Assembly (NCBI RefSeq): GCF_033366695.1
Contig: NZ_JAOBTQ010000001.1
Span: forward strand, 2,728,001-2,792,000
From: Streptomyces sp. SCL15-4
Lineage (GTDB): Bacteria > Actinomycetota > Actinomycetes > Streptomycetales > Streptomycetaceae
Direction: 5' to 3'
DNA length: 64,000 bases
In this document: one piece after another, positions 31,674 to 44,091 of the stretch
Numbering within the stretch: the stretch's first letter is position 1
How the letters are laid out: the number at the start of each line of letters is the position of its first letter
Notes under the pieces: generated by a model
What the model saw: the letters and a program-made list of their open reading frames with translations, nothing else
What the model was told of the DNA's origin: nothing
Database searches by the model: none
Made by a program: the position numbers and the translations under genes

Positions 31674-31760
31674 GACGGCAGTATCACCCGCCGGACATGG
31701 CGACGGCCCGGGAGGCCCGCTGCGGTGAGCGGGCGTCCCGGGCCGGGATCGCGGGGGCGG

Positions 31761-33392
31761 TCAGCCCATGTGCGGGTAGGTGTAGTCGGTCGGCGGGACC
31801 AGGGTCTCCTTGATGGCGCGGGTCAGGGTCCAGCGCAGGAGGTTCTGGGGGGCGCCGGCCTTGTCGTTGGTGCCGGAGGCGCGGCCGCCGCCGAAGGGCT
31901 GCTGGCCGACGACGGCGCCGGTCGACTTGTCGTTGATGTAGAAGTTGCCCGCGGCGAAGCGGAGCTTCTCCATCGTGTACGCCGCCGCCGCGCGGTCGTT
32001 GGCGATGACCGAGCCGGTGAGGGCGTAGTCCGACACCGACTCCATCTGGGTCAGCATCTCGTCGTACTTGTCGTCCTCGTAGACGTACACCGCGAGGATC
32101 GGGCCGAAGTACTCGGTGGTGAAGACCTCGTTCTCCGGGTCGGTGCACTCGATGACGGTCGGGCGGACGAAGTAGCCCACCGAGTCGTCGTAGGAGCCGC
32201 CGGCCACGATCGTGCAGGCGGGGTCGGACTTGGCGCGGTCGATGGCGGCCTTGTTCTTGGCGAACGAGCGGTCGTCGATGACGGCGCCGAGGAAGTTCGA
32301 CAGGTCGGTGACGTCACCCATGGTGAGGTAGTCGACCTCGGCCGCGAACTCCTCCTTGAAGCCCGAGTTCCAGATGGAGGCCGGGATGTAGGCGCGGGAG
32401 GTGGCGCTGCACTTCTGGCCCTGGTACTCGAAGGCACCGCGGGTCAGGGCCGTCTTCAGGATCGCGCGGTCGGCCGACGGGTGGGCGACCAGGAAGTCCT
32501 TGCCGCCGGTCTCGCCGACCAGACGCGGGTAGGAGCGGTACTTCTCGATGTTGTTGCCGACTGTCTTCCACAGGTACTGGAAGGTCTTGGTCGAGCCGGT
32601 GAAGTGGATGCCCGCGAGGTCCCGGTGCTCCAGGGCGACCTCGGAGACCGCGATGCCGTCGCCGGTGACGAGGTTGATGACGCCCTTGGGCAGGCCCGCC
32701 TCCTCCAGCAGCTCCATCAGGAGGACGGCGGCGTGGGTCTGCGTCGGGGACGGCTTCCAGACCACCACGTTGCCCATCAGGGCCGGAGCGGTGGGCAGGT
32801 TCGCCGCGATCGCCGAGAAGTTGAACGGCGTGATCGCGTAGACGAAGCCCTCCAGCGGGCGGTGGTCCAGGCGGTTCCACACGCCCGGGGAGTTCGCCGG
32901 GGGCTGCTCGGCCAGGATCTGGCGGGCGTAGTGGACGTTGAAGCGCCAGAAGTCGACCAGCTCGCAGGGGCTGTCGATCTCGGCCTGCTGGGCGGTCTTG
33001 GACTGGCCCAGCATGGTGGACGCGGCGATCGTCTCGCGCCACGGGCCGGCCAGCAGCTCGGCGGCGCGCAGGATGATCGCGGCGCGGTCGTCGAAGGACA
33101 TCGCGCGCCAGGCCGGGGCGGCGGCCAGGGCCGCGTCGATGGCGTCCTGCGCGTCCTGCTGCGTGGCGTGCCGGCCGGTGCCGAGGACGGCCTTGTGGTT
33201 GTGCGGCTGCACGACCTCGAACGGCTCGCCGCCGCCCAGCCGCTTCTCGCCGCCGATGGTCATCGGCAGGTCGATCGGGTTCTCGGCCAGCTCCTTGAGC
33301 TTGGCCTCCAGCCGGGCGCGCTCGGGCGAACCGGGGGCGTAGCCGTGCACCGGCTCGTTGACGGGGGTGGGGACCTGGGTCACAGCGTCCAT
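31761..33392 (-). CDS. pruA: L-glutamate gamma-semialdehyde dehydrogenase (P5C dehydrogenase)
   Basis: NAD-dependent aldehyde dehydrogenase of 543 residues, second step of proline degradation to glutamate. Marks: ITPFNFSAIAANLPTAPALM and VVWKPSPTQ for NAD binding, general base Glu in LVGETGGKDF, nucleophile Cys in YQGQKCSATSRAYIP, EVFTTEYFGPILAVYVY, and PFGGGRASGTNDKAG. AAGGAG precedes the ATG by 11 bases. It follows putB by 39 bases in one operon (putB first). Confidence 0.95.
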   Translation of the reverse strand: MDAVTQVPTPVNEPVHGYAPGSPERARLEAKLKELAENPIDLPMTIGGEKRLGGGEPFEVVQPHNHKAVLGTGRHATQQDAQDAIDAALAAAPAWRAMSFDDRAAIILRAAELLAGPWRETIAASTMLGQSKTAQQAEIDSPCELVDFWRFNVHYARQILAEQPPANSPGVWNRLDHRPLEGFVYAITPFNFSAIAANLPTAPALMGNVVVWKPSPTQTHAAVLLMELLEEAGLPKGVINLVTGDGIAVSEVALEHRDLAGIHFTGSTKTFQYLWKTVGNNIEKYRSYPRLVGETGGKDFLVAHPSADRAILKTALTRGAFEYQGQKCSATSRAYIPASIWNSGFKEEFAAEVDYLTMGDVTDLSNFLGAVIDDRSFAKNKAAIDRAKSDPACTIVAGGSYDDSVGYFVRPTVIECTDPENEVFTTEYFGPILAVYVYEDDKYDEMLTQMESVSDYALTGSVIANDRAAAAYTMEKLRFAAGNFYINDKSTGAVVGQQPFGGGRASGTNDKAGAPQNLLRWTLTRAIKETLVPPTDYTYPHMG

Positions 33393-33431
33393 GAGATCCG
33401 TAACTCCTTGTACGTGAGCGGGTGGTGTGGC

Positions 33432-34358
33432 TCAGCCCTTGCTGACCATGGAACGGAGGAAGAACCGCAGGTTGGCGGGCTTCTCCGCCAGGCGGCGCAT
33501 GAAATAGCCGTACCAGTCGGTGCCGTAGGCGGTGTAGACGCGCATGCGGTGCCCCTCGGCGGCCAGCCGCAGGTGCTCCTCGCCCCGGATGCCGTACAGC
33601 ATCTGGAACTCGTACTCGTCGAGCTTACGGCCGGCCCTGTGGGCCAGTTCCTGGGCGATGGCGATCAGGCGGGGGTCGTGGGACCCGATCATCGGGTAGC
33701 CCTCGCCCTCCATCAGGATCCGCAGGACGCGCACGTAGGCCTTGTCGATCTCGTGCTTCTGCTGGTAGGCGACCTCGGCGGGCTCCTTGTAGGCGCCCTT
33801 GACCAGGCGCACCCGGCTGCCGGACTCGGCGAGGCGGCGGGCGTCGGCCTCGGTGCGGAAGAGGTAGGCCTGGATGACGCAGCCCGTCTGCGGGAAGTCC
33901 TTCCGCAGCTCCTCGTGGATGGCGAACATCGAGTCGAGGGTGGTGTGGTCCTCGGCGTCCAGGGTGACCGTCGTGCCGATGGCGGCGGCGGCCTCGACGA
34001 CCGGACGGACGTTGGCGAGGGCCAGCTCGTGGCCGCCGTCCAGCGCTTGGCCGAACATGGAGAGCTTGACCGACATCTCGACCTTCTCGCCCAGTTCCAG
34101 GCCCTTGAGGTGGTCGATCAGCGCCAGGTAGGCGTCCCGGGCGGCGGTGGCCTGCTCGGGCGTGGTGATGTCCTCGCCGACGACGTCCATCGTCAGCTCC
34201 AGGCCCTTGGCCGTCAGGTCCTCGATGATCGGGACGATGTCGGCCACGGTTTCGCCGGGTATGAAGCGGTCGACGACCTGCTTGGTCACCGGGGCCGCCG
34301 AGATCAGGCGTCGCATCCGGTCGCTGCGCGACGCGGCGAGAATCACGGGACCCAGCAC
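33432..34358 (-). CDS. putB: Proline dehydrogenase (monofunctional)
   Basis: FAD enzyme of 308 residues, first step of proline catabolism (proline to pyrroline-5-carboxylate, electrons to quinone). Marks: LSMFGQALDGG, TVTLDAEDHTTLDSM, QAYLFRTEADARR, RLVKGAYKEPAEVAY, the conserved IGSHDPRL and FQMLYGIRGEEH, YGTDWYGYFMRRLAEKPAN. GTG 34358 is chosen because GGAGGT lies 8 bases before it and gives the usual protein length. The divergent regulator gene next to it is broken. Confidence 0.93.
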   Translation of the reverse strand: MLGPVILAASRSDRMRRLISAAPVTKQVVDRFIPGETVADIVPIIEDLTAKGLELTMDVVGEDITTPEQATAARDAYLALIDHLKGLELGEKVEMSVKLSMFGQALDGGHELALANVRPVVEAAAAIGTTVTLDAEDHTTLDSMFAIHEELRKDFPQTGCVIQAYLFRTEADARRLAESGSRVRLVKGAYKEPAEVAYQQKHEIDKAYVRVLRILMEGEGYPMIGSHDPRLIAIAQELAHRAGRKLDEYEFQMLYGIRGEEHLRLAAEGHRMRVYTAYGTDWYGYFMRRLAEKPANLRFFLRSMVSKG

Positions 34359-34522
34359 GGGGCACCTCCACAGACAAGCACCGAAGGGGCCGTCACCCGA
34401 CGATTCGGGAACGGCACGGAGAACCACCGTGAAACCTAAGGATCTCTCCGATCCTGGGCCATCGACAGCTGTCACGCATCCGTGCCCGGGATCTCAGACA
34501 GATGTATGAAGGTGGCCGCGAA

Positions 34523-35808
34523 ATGCGGGAGAATGCCCGGGTGGCGGCTGAATTCAAGGCGGATTACCAGGAGCTGGTGGACGAGATCTCCGAGCTGCTG
34601 GGGGTGCCCGCGACCCTGGAGAACCGCGACTTCGAGCTGATCGCCTTCGGGGCCTACGACAGCGAGGACGAGCTGGACCCGTCCGCGCTGGATCCGGTGC
34701 GCACCCGCTCGATCCTGACCCGGCGCTCCACGGCCGCCGTCCGGGCCTGGTTCGAGGGCTTCGGCATCACCCGGGCGACCGCGCCGGTGCGCATCCCGCC
34801 CAGCACCGGGGCCGGTGTCTACCGGGGCCGGATCTGCCTGCCCGTGCGCCACCGGGGCGTCGTCCTCGGCTACGTCTGGCTGCTGGACGGCGACCCGGGG
34901 CCGACGGACGCCCAGCTGACCGCGGCCATGGGAGTGGCGGACCGGATCGGCGCGCTGCTCGCGGACGAGGCGGAGGCCGGGGCCGGGCTGAGCCGGGAGC
35001 TACGGGCGGTGCTCACCGCGGACCGGGGCTGGCAGCGGGACATGGCGGTGGCCGAGCTGCGCACCGCGCTCGGCCCGCGCGCCGACGGCCCGCACACCCT
35101 GGTCTGCGTCGCGCCCTGGCCGTCGGCCGACCCGGACGACGTCCCCGCACCGCGCACGGTCCCGCACGCCACGGCCCTGTGCACGCTGCCGTGGGGGGCG
35201 GCCGGTCTGAGCCTGGCGGTCCTGGTGCGACTGCGCAGCCCGGACACGACGGCCCCCGCGACGGCCGCGGCCACACGGCTGCTGAAGGAGGCCGAGGAGT
35301 CCCGTGGGGCGCGGACGCGCGGGCCGGCGCGCGGACGGCGGCGGCCGTGGCGGCGCGGCCCGGCGCGGCGGCCGGACCGGCCGTCCGGGCCACCGGGTGC
35401 GCCGCCGCCGGCATCGGCGAGCCGGGCGCGGGCCTCGCCGAGCTGGGCACCAGCTGGCAGCAGGCCTTCGACGCCGCGCGCGCCGCACTGGCCGAGCCGC
35501 GGCTCGGGCCGGTGGCCCAGTGGGCGCGGATCGGGGCGTACCGGCTGCTGACCGCGCTGCCGCCGGAGACCGCGCACGACCGGGTGGTCGGCGCGCTGCT
35601 CTCCCCCGCCCACGCGGAACTGGCCCGCACGGCGGAGGTGTACCTCGACTGCGCGGGCCAGGCCGGGCGTACGGCGTCCGAGCTGGGCATCCACCGCCAG
35701 ACGCTGTACTACCGGCTGTCCCGGGTGGAGCAGCTGACCGGCCTGGACCTGGACGACGGCGAGGACCGGCTGCTGCTGCACATGGCGCTGAAACGGGCCC
35801 GGCTGTGA
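34523..35808 (+). pseudogene. PucR/CdaR-type regulator of proline catabolism, split by a frameshift
   Basis: The N-terminal half ([20 protein letters not shown] through a GAF-like region ending [20 protein letters not shown]) is in one frame to about 35305. The C-terminal half ([20 protein letters not shown], then the PucR helix-turn-helix with [20 protein letters not shown]) continues in the -1 frame to the stop at 35808. Joining the frames needs one extra base close to GGGG at 35306-35309. The intact product would be about 428 residues and would regulate the divergent putB-pruA operon. Either a real inactivating deletion or a homopolymer sequencing error; I cannot tell which. ATG 34523 has AAGGTGG 7 bases upstream. 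Confidence 0.82.
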
Positions 35809-36212
35809 GCTTCGCCCGGCGCCTTCTCACGCGGCCGGTGCCGTGCCGGTGATCGCGGCGAGGTCCCGGTGGAGGGTGCCGGTGTCCGCCGGGCGGCGCG
35901 CGGCCGGGGCCGCTCAGGGTGTCCCGGAAGCGGAGCCGGCCGTACGCCGGCGGGAAGGCACCGGCGGCGACCCGGCCGGCCGGTCCGGGCCCGCGCAAGG
36001 TCTCCGTCGCACGGACGCCGGCTGACCGCGGGAGAACGGCGACGGCTCCCACCGGGCCGGCGGCGCCCGCGCGGCGAGCCCGGCCGCCCCGGCGCCGGCG
36101 ATCGGTACCGCCGGCTCCGCGTCCGCCACGGGGTCCGGACGCCGTTCCGCGCGGCGGGTCCGTCGCACCGGTTCGTCCTGACGCGGCCGCCGGCCGCCCG
36201 TGACCGGCCGGA
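35809..36212. other. 404-base gap without an intact gene
   Basis: Extremely GC-rich stretch between the regulator remnant and the convergent tetR gene. On the minus strand short protein-like pieces appear in shifting frames (for example LHRDLAAITGTAPAA before a stop at 35831), which could be the tail of a decayed gene, but no family can be named. No repeats or terminator of note. Confidence 0.4.
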
Positions 36213-36797
36213 TCAGCGCTCTTCGGCCGCGCCGATCACCCGCCGCAGTCCTTGCGTGAGCTGCTCGGCGGTGGTCGCCGTATCCGGGTCGAAGAGCCAC
36301 TGGACCATGAGGCCGTTGAGCAGGGTCTGGTAGAGCCGGCCCTCGGTCTCGCCGCGCTCCGGGGCCAGGTCGGCTTCCGGAACACCGCTGAACAGGGCGA
36401 CGAGGCCGGTACGACCCTCCTCCTGCGCCTCGGCCAGGAGTTTGCGCACCTCGGCGAGCCGCTCGTCCTGGAACATCAGCTCGAAGCTGAGCAGCCAGAT
36501 CGGCCGGGCCTCGGGAACGGTGCGGATGACGGCGGCCCACACCTCCTGGAAGCGTTCCAGCGAGCCGGGCGGCTGGGTCATCTCCTCGGCCTGCGCGGGG
36601 GCGAAGCGCTCGCCCACGCCCTCGATGAGAGCGACGTACGCCTGCGCCAGCAGCTCGTCCTTCGAGCCGTAGTGGTAGCCGATCGACGCCAGATTGGTGC
36701 CCGACTCCTTGACGATGTCCCGCGCGGTCGTGCGCAGGAAGCCCTTCCGCAGCAGGCAGCGCTGGGCGCCTTCGAGCAGATCCTCACGGTGTCCCAT
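36213..36797 (-). CDS. TetR-family repressor of the adjacent efflux gene
   Basis: Regulator of 194 residues, with its helix-turn-helix at about 6-52 (DLLEGAQRCLLRKGFLRTTA and GTNLASIGYHYGSKDELL) and a helical ligand domain containing LLSFELMFQDE and LNGLMVQWLFDP. It is divergent from a DHA2 efflux gene, with two direct operator copies between them, the standard layout for a drug-sensing repressor. Confidence 0.9.
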   Translation of the reverse strand: MGHREDLLEGAQRCLLRKGFLRTTARDIVKESGTNLASIGYHYGSKDELLAQAYVALIEGVGERFAPAQAEEMTQPPGSLERFQEVWAAVIRTVPEARPIWLLSFELMFQDERLAEVRKLLAEAQEEGRTGLVALFSGVPEADLAPERGETEGRLYQTLLNGLMVQWLFDPDTATTAEQLTQGLRRVIGAAEER

Positions 36798-36820
36798 GCC
36801 GACACCCTACGCCGCATCCA

Positions 36821-36862
36821 TACAACCGTCCTAGACGTTCGACTTATACAACTGTCCTAGAC
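36821..36862. promoter_or_regulatory. Direct-repeat operators between tetR and the efflux gene
   Basis: TACAACCGTCCTAGAC (36821-36836) and TACAACTGTCCTAGAC (36847-36862) agree in 15 of 16 positions with a 26-base period. They occupy the 96-base divergent promoter region and are the likely binding sites of the TetR protein. Confidence 0.78.
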
Positions 36863-36893
36863 AAGCGTTTAAGACGTCCGTACAGTCCTCGCC

Positions 36894-38423
36894 ATGACAA
36901 ACTCGACGAGCACCCTCCCCGTCGGCGCCCCGGGCGCCCCCGTCCGCGCCGGGCGCCGCGAGTGGACCGCGCTCGGTGTGCTGATGCTGCCGCTGCTGCT
37001 GGTCTCGATGGACGTCTCGGTGCTCTACTTCGCGACCCCCGCGATCAACGCCGACCTGCGGCCGACCGGCACCCAGCAACTGTGGATCTTCGACATCTAC
37101 GGCTTCGTCCTGGCCGGCCTGCTGATGACGATGGGCTCGCTCGGCGACCGCCTCGGCAGCCGCCGGCTGCTGCTGTGCGGTGCCGCCGCCTTCGGCGCCG
37201 CCTCGCTCCTCGCGGCCTACGCGAACAGCGCCGAGACCCTGATCGCGGCCCGCGCGGTCCTCGGCGTCGGCGGCGCGACCCTGATGCCGTCCACGATGGC
37301 CCTGCTGCGCACGATGTTCACCGACCCGGCCCAGCGCACCAAGGCGATCGGACTGTGGTCCGGCGTGATGACCGCAGGCGTCGCGCTCGGCTCGGTGCTG
37401 AGCGGCATCCTGGTCGAGCACTTCTGGTGGGGCTCGGTCTTCCTGGTCAACCTGCCCGCCATGGCGCTGCTGCTCGTCCTCGGCCCGGTGCTGCTGCCCG
37501 AGTCGAGGAACCCCGGGCCCGGCCGCTTCGACTGGCCGAGCGTCCCGCTGTCGCTGGCCGCCGTGCTCCCCGTGGTCTACGGCCTGAAGGAGATCCCGTC
37601 CGAGGGCTGGCACCTCCGGTACGTCGCCTCGCTCGTCGTCGGCCTGCTCTTCGCGGCCCTGTTCGTCCGGCGTCAGCGCGCCGGCGCCGCCCCGCTGATC
37701 CCGCCGGCCCTGTTCCGGGGCCCCGGCTTCACCCCGTCGCTGCTGCTGACCCTGGTCTCCGCGTTCGGCATGATGGGCTCGGCCGTCTTCACCACCCAGT
37801 ACCTGCAATCCGTCCTCGGCAAGAGCCCGCTGGCGGCGGCGCTGTGGAGCCTGCTGCCGTCGGTGCTGATCGGGGTCGCCGGACCGCTCACCGCGCGGCT
37901 CGTCCAGCGGGGTGTCCACCGCGGGCACGTGGTCGCCGCCGGATTCGCGGTCGGCGCCGCCGGTTTCGCCCTGCTCGCCCTCGCCGGCACCGACTCCCTG
38001 TGGCTGGTGCTGGCCGCGGCCGGCGTCCTGGCCTCCGGGGTGGTCATGGTGATGTCCCAGCTGACCGACCTCGCGATGAGCGGCGTGCCGGCGGAGCGGG
38101 CGGGCACGGCCTCCGCCCTGCTGGAGACCGGCACCGAGTTCGGCGGCGCGCTCGGCATGGCGGTCCTCGGCACCATCGGTACGGCCCTCTACCGCCACGA
38201 GATACCGGCCGCGGCCCCGGCGGAGGCCCGCGAGACGCTGGGCGGGGCGCTGGCCGAAGCGCCGCGTCTGCCCGGCCGGGCGGGAGAGTCCCTGCTGACG
38301 ACGGCGCGGGAGGCGTTCACCGGCGGGATGCACGCGGCGGCGGTCGCGGGGGCGGTGACGCTGGCGCTGGCGGCCGTGATGGCGGCGGCGACGCTGCGGA
38401 GGAGCCAGGTCGGGGACAGCTGA
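36894..38423 (+). CDS. DHA2-type MFS drug efflux transporter (14-helix)
   Basis: Membrane antiporter of 509 residues, EmrB/QacA-SmvA branch. Helix 1 has LLLVSMDVSVLYFATPAIN, the loop 2-3 motif is GSLGDRLGSRRLL, and the antiporter motif C-like GVMTAGVALGSVLSGIL is in helix 5. About 14 helices can be counted. Expected to export toxic compounds with proton exchange. The divergent TetR gene and shared operator sites indicate induction by a substrate. A long hairpin follows the stop. Confidence 0.9.
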   Translation: MTNSTSTLPVGAPGAPVRAGRREWTALGVLMLPLLLVSMDVSVLYFATPAINADLRPTGTQQLWIFDIYGFVLAGLLMTMGSLGDRLGSRRLLLCGAAAFGAASLLAAYANSAETLIAARAVLGVGGATLMPSTMALLRTMFTDPAQRTKAIGLWSGVMTAGVALGSVLSGILVEHFWWGSVFLVNLPAMALLLVLGPVLLPESRNPGPGRFDWPSVPLSLAAVLPVVYGLKEIPSEGWHLRYVASLVVGLLFAALFVRRQRAGAAPLIPPALFRGPGFTPSLLLTLVSAFGMMGSAVFTTQYLQSVLGKSPLAAALWSLLPSVLIGVAGPLTARLVQRGVHRGHVVAAGFAVGAAGFALLALAGTDSLWLVLAAAGVLASGVVMVMSQLTDLAMSGVPAERAGTASALLETGTEFGGALGMAVLGTIGTALYRHEIPAAAPAEARETLGGALAEAPRLPGRAGESLLTTAREAFTGGMHAAAVAGAVTLALAAVMAAATLRRSQVGDS

Positions 38424-38435
38424 GGGAAGACGGCA

Positions 38436-38477
38436 AAACGCCGGACGGGCTGAGGTTCCTCAGCCCGTCCGGCGTTT
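38436..38477. terminator. Bidirectional terminator between the efflux gene and serA
   Basis: Perfect 20-bp inverted repeat beginning AAACGCCGGACGGGCTGAGG with only two bases between the arms. The short A and T runs at its ends suit termination from both sides; it ends 11 bases from the serA stop. Confidence 0.88.
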
Positions 38478-38487
38478 GACGCGTTGC

Positions 38488-40077
38488 TCAGACCAGGTTG
38501 ACCGACCGGGCCGACGTGGCCCCGATCTCCGCGGCGACCTCGGCCAGCACGGCGGCGCCCACCGTGTCGTCGACGGTCAGCACGGCCAGCGCCTCGCCGC
38601 CCACCGCCGCGCGGGCGACCTGCATGCCGGCGATGTTGATGCCCGCCTCGCCGAGGATGCGGCCCACGGTGCCGACGACGCCCGGACGGTCCTCGTAGCG
38701 CAGCACCGCCATGTGGTCGGCGAGCGCGAGGTCGACGTCGAACTCGCCGACCGCGACGATCTTCTGGACGTGCTTCGGGCCGGCCAGCGTGCCGGAGACC
38801 GACACCTCCTCGCCGGTGCCCAGCGTGCCGCGCACGGTCACCACGTTGCGGTGTTCGGCCGACTCCGAGCTGGTGGTCAGGCGCACCTCGACGCCGCGCT
38901 CCTGCGCGAACAGCGGCGCGTTGACGTAGGACACGGTCTCGTCCACCACGTCCTCGAAGACGCCCTTGAGCGCGGACAGCTCCAGCACCTTCACATCGTG
39001 CTGGGTGATCTCGCCGTAGACCTCGACGTCGAGGCGGACCGCGACCTCGCCGGCCAGCGCGGTGAAGATCCGGCCGAGGCGCTCGGCCAGCGGCAGGCCC
39101 GGCTTGACGTCCTCGGCGATGACACCGCCCTGGACGTTGACCGCGTCCGGCACCAGCTCGCCGGCCAGCGCGAGGCGGACGGACCTGGCGACGGCGATGC
39201 CGGCCTTCTCCTGCGCCTCGTCGGTGGACGCGCCGAGGTGCGGGGTGCAGACGACCTGGTCCAGCTCGAACAGCGGGGAGTCGGTGCACGGCTCCTTGGC
39301 GTACACGTCCAGGCCGGCGCCGGCGACCCGGCCCTCCTTCAGGGCCGCGTACAGCGCCGCTTCGTCCACGATGCCGCCGCGCGCGGCGTTGACGATGCGC
39401 ACGCTCGGCTTGACCTTGCGCAGCGCCTCGTCGCCGATCAGGCCGAGGGTCTCGGGGGTCTTGGGCAGGTGGACGGTGATGAAGTCGGAGACCTCCAGCA
39501 GCTCGTCCAGCGACAGCACCTTGACGCCCATCTGCGCGGCCCGCGCGGGCTGCACGTAGGGGTCGTAGGCGACGACCTTCATGCCGAACGCGGACATGCG
39601 CTGCGCGACGAGGGCACCGATGCGGCCCAGGCCCACGACGCCCAGCGTCTTCTCGGCCAGCTCCACGCCCGTGTACTTGCTGCGCTTCCACTCGCCGTTC
39701 TTCAGCGCGGCGTTGGCCTGCGGGATGTTGCGGGCGGTGGACAGGAGGAGACCGCAGGCCAGCTCGGCGGCGGTCACGATGTTGGAGGTGGGGGCGTTGA
39801 CGACCATCACGCCGGCCTTGGTGGCGGCGGCGACGTCGACGTTGTCCAGGCCGACGCCGGCTCGCGCGACGACCTTGAGCTTCTTCGCGGCGGCGATGGC
39901 CTCGGCGTCGACCTTGGTGGCCGAGCGGATCAGGATCGCGTCCACGTCGGCGATGGCCGGCAGCAGCTCGGAGCGGTCCGCTCCGTTGCAGTGCCGGATC
40001 TCGAAGTCCGGACCGAGTGCGTCGACGGTGGCGGGCGACAGCTCTTCAGCGATGAGTACGACAGGTTTCGAGCTCAC
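38488..40077 (-). CDS. serA: D-3-phosphoglycerate dehydrogenase SerA
   Basis: NAD-dependent enzyme of 529 residues, first step of serine synthesis. The order is substrate/NAD domains (GLGRIGALVAQRMSAFGMKV; catalytic Arg in NAARGGIVDE, Glu in VYAKEP, His in TPHLGAST), an allosteric substrate-binding domain and a C-terminal ACT domain (YEDRPGVVGTVGRILGEAG) for feedback by serine. This is the long actinobacterial type. GTG 40077 has GAGG upstream and gives the usual length; GTG 40089 is in frame further up. Confidence 0.95.
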   Translation of the reverse strand: MSSKPVVLIAEELSPATVDALGPDFEIRHCNGADRSELLPAIADVDAILIRSATKVDAEAIAAAKKLKVVARAGVGLDNVDVAAATKAGVMVVNAPTSNIVTAAELACGLLLSTARNIPQANAALKNGEWKRSKYTGVELAEKTLGVVGLGRIGALVAQRMSAFGMKVVAYDPYVQPARAAQMGVKVLSLDELLEVSDFITVHLPKTPETLGLIGDEALRKVKPSVRIVNAARGGIVDEAALYAALKEGRVAGAGLDVYAKEPCTDSPLFELDQVVCTPHLGASTDEAQEKAGIAVARSVRLALAGELVPDAVNVQGGVIAEDVKPGLPLAERLGRIFTALAGEVAVRLDVEVYGEITQHDVKVLELSALKGVFEDVVDETVSYVNAPLFAQERGVEVRLTTSSESAEHRNVVTVRGTLGTGEEVSVSGTLAGPKHVQKIVAVGEFDVDLALADHMAVLRYEDRPGVVGTVGRILGEAGINIAGMQVARAAVGGEALAVLTVDDTVGAAVLAEVAAEIGATSARSVNLV

Positions 40078-40280
40078 GTGAGTCCTCACATGTGCGATGC
40101 GGACGGCCGTCCCGACGGCCGCAGGCGGTGGAGGGGGGCTAGCCGCGGAAGACGCACGACGCTGTGGGCCTGACGCGTGTTGTGCAGAAGTGTAGTGGCG
40201 CGGCGCGTTCTGTATTACGCCTCCGCGGAAGGATCACCCGGATGAGAGGCTCCACTTTGTACGGAGCCCGGGCCGGAAGC

Positions 40281-40319
40281 CGCGTGGCGGTGCCCCCGGA
40301 CCGGGGACACCGCCACGCG
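40281..40319 (-). terminator. Hairpin terminator after ilvC
   Basis: Stem CGCGTGGCGGTG/CACCGCCACGCG (12 bp), with an inner CCCCGG/CCGGGG pairing, starting 8 bases after the ilvC stop on the minus strand. Confidence 0.8.
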
Positions 40320-40327
40320 AGGCGAGG

Positions 40328-43847
<3,520 letters not shown>

Positions 43848-43924
43848 CGGCATTCTCTTCTCGATGCTGAGGGTTTTTGCGAGGTTCGGGCGGATCTGGG
43901 GCGCTGCACGAACGGCACTCGTGC

Positions 43925-44016
43925 AACAAAAAACCCCTCGTGCCACAGGGGCAAGCGAGGGGAGCGCGCCGGTGAGGTCGCTGGGGATTCCGGATCGTCC
44001 TCCGGTGGGTCCCAGC
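43925..44016 (-). promoter_or_regulatory. ilvB transcription attenuator (terminator plus upstream hairpin)
   Basis: The terminator stem CCCCTCG/CGAGGGG at 43934-43940 and 43956-43962 (with an inner TGCC/GGCA pairing) is followed on the minus strand by TTTTTTGTTG. Just after the leader peptide stop, GCTGGG (43980-43985) pairs with CCCAGC (44011-44016), a pause or antiterminator arm. Ribosome stalling on Ile-Leu-Val-Leu codons would favour read-through into ilvB. This class of ilvB leader is established for actinobacteria. Confidence 0.85.
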
Positions 44017-44058
44017 TCAGCCGACGCGCTGTCCAAGTACGAGAATTCGGGTGCGCAT
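44017..44058 (-). CDS. ilvB leader peptide [13 protein letters not shown]
   Basis: A 13-residue peptide whose run Ile-Leu-Val-Leu contains codons for all three branched-chain amino acids. It is preceded by GGGAGGG about 10 bases from the ATG and followed at once by the attenuator hairpins. Its only role is to sense charged tRNAs during transcription of the ilvB-ilvN-ilvC group. Confidence 0.9.
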   Translation of the reverse strand: MRTRILVLGQRVG

Positions 44059-44091
44059 GGAACTGACCCTCCCCCCGGCACGCACCACGTG

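Noticed and set aside
35809..36212. Pseudogene on the minus strand (LHRDLAAITGTAPAA piece)
   Set aside because: Protein-like bits change frame and match no family I can name; kept only as a gap note.
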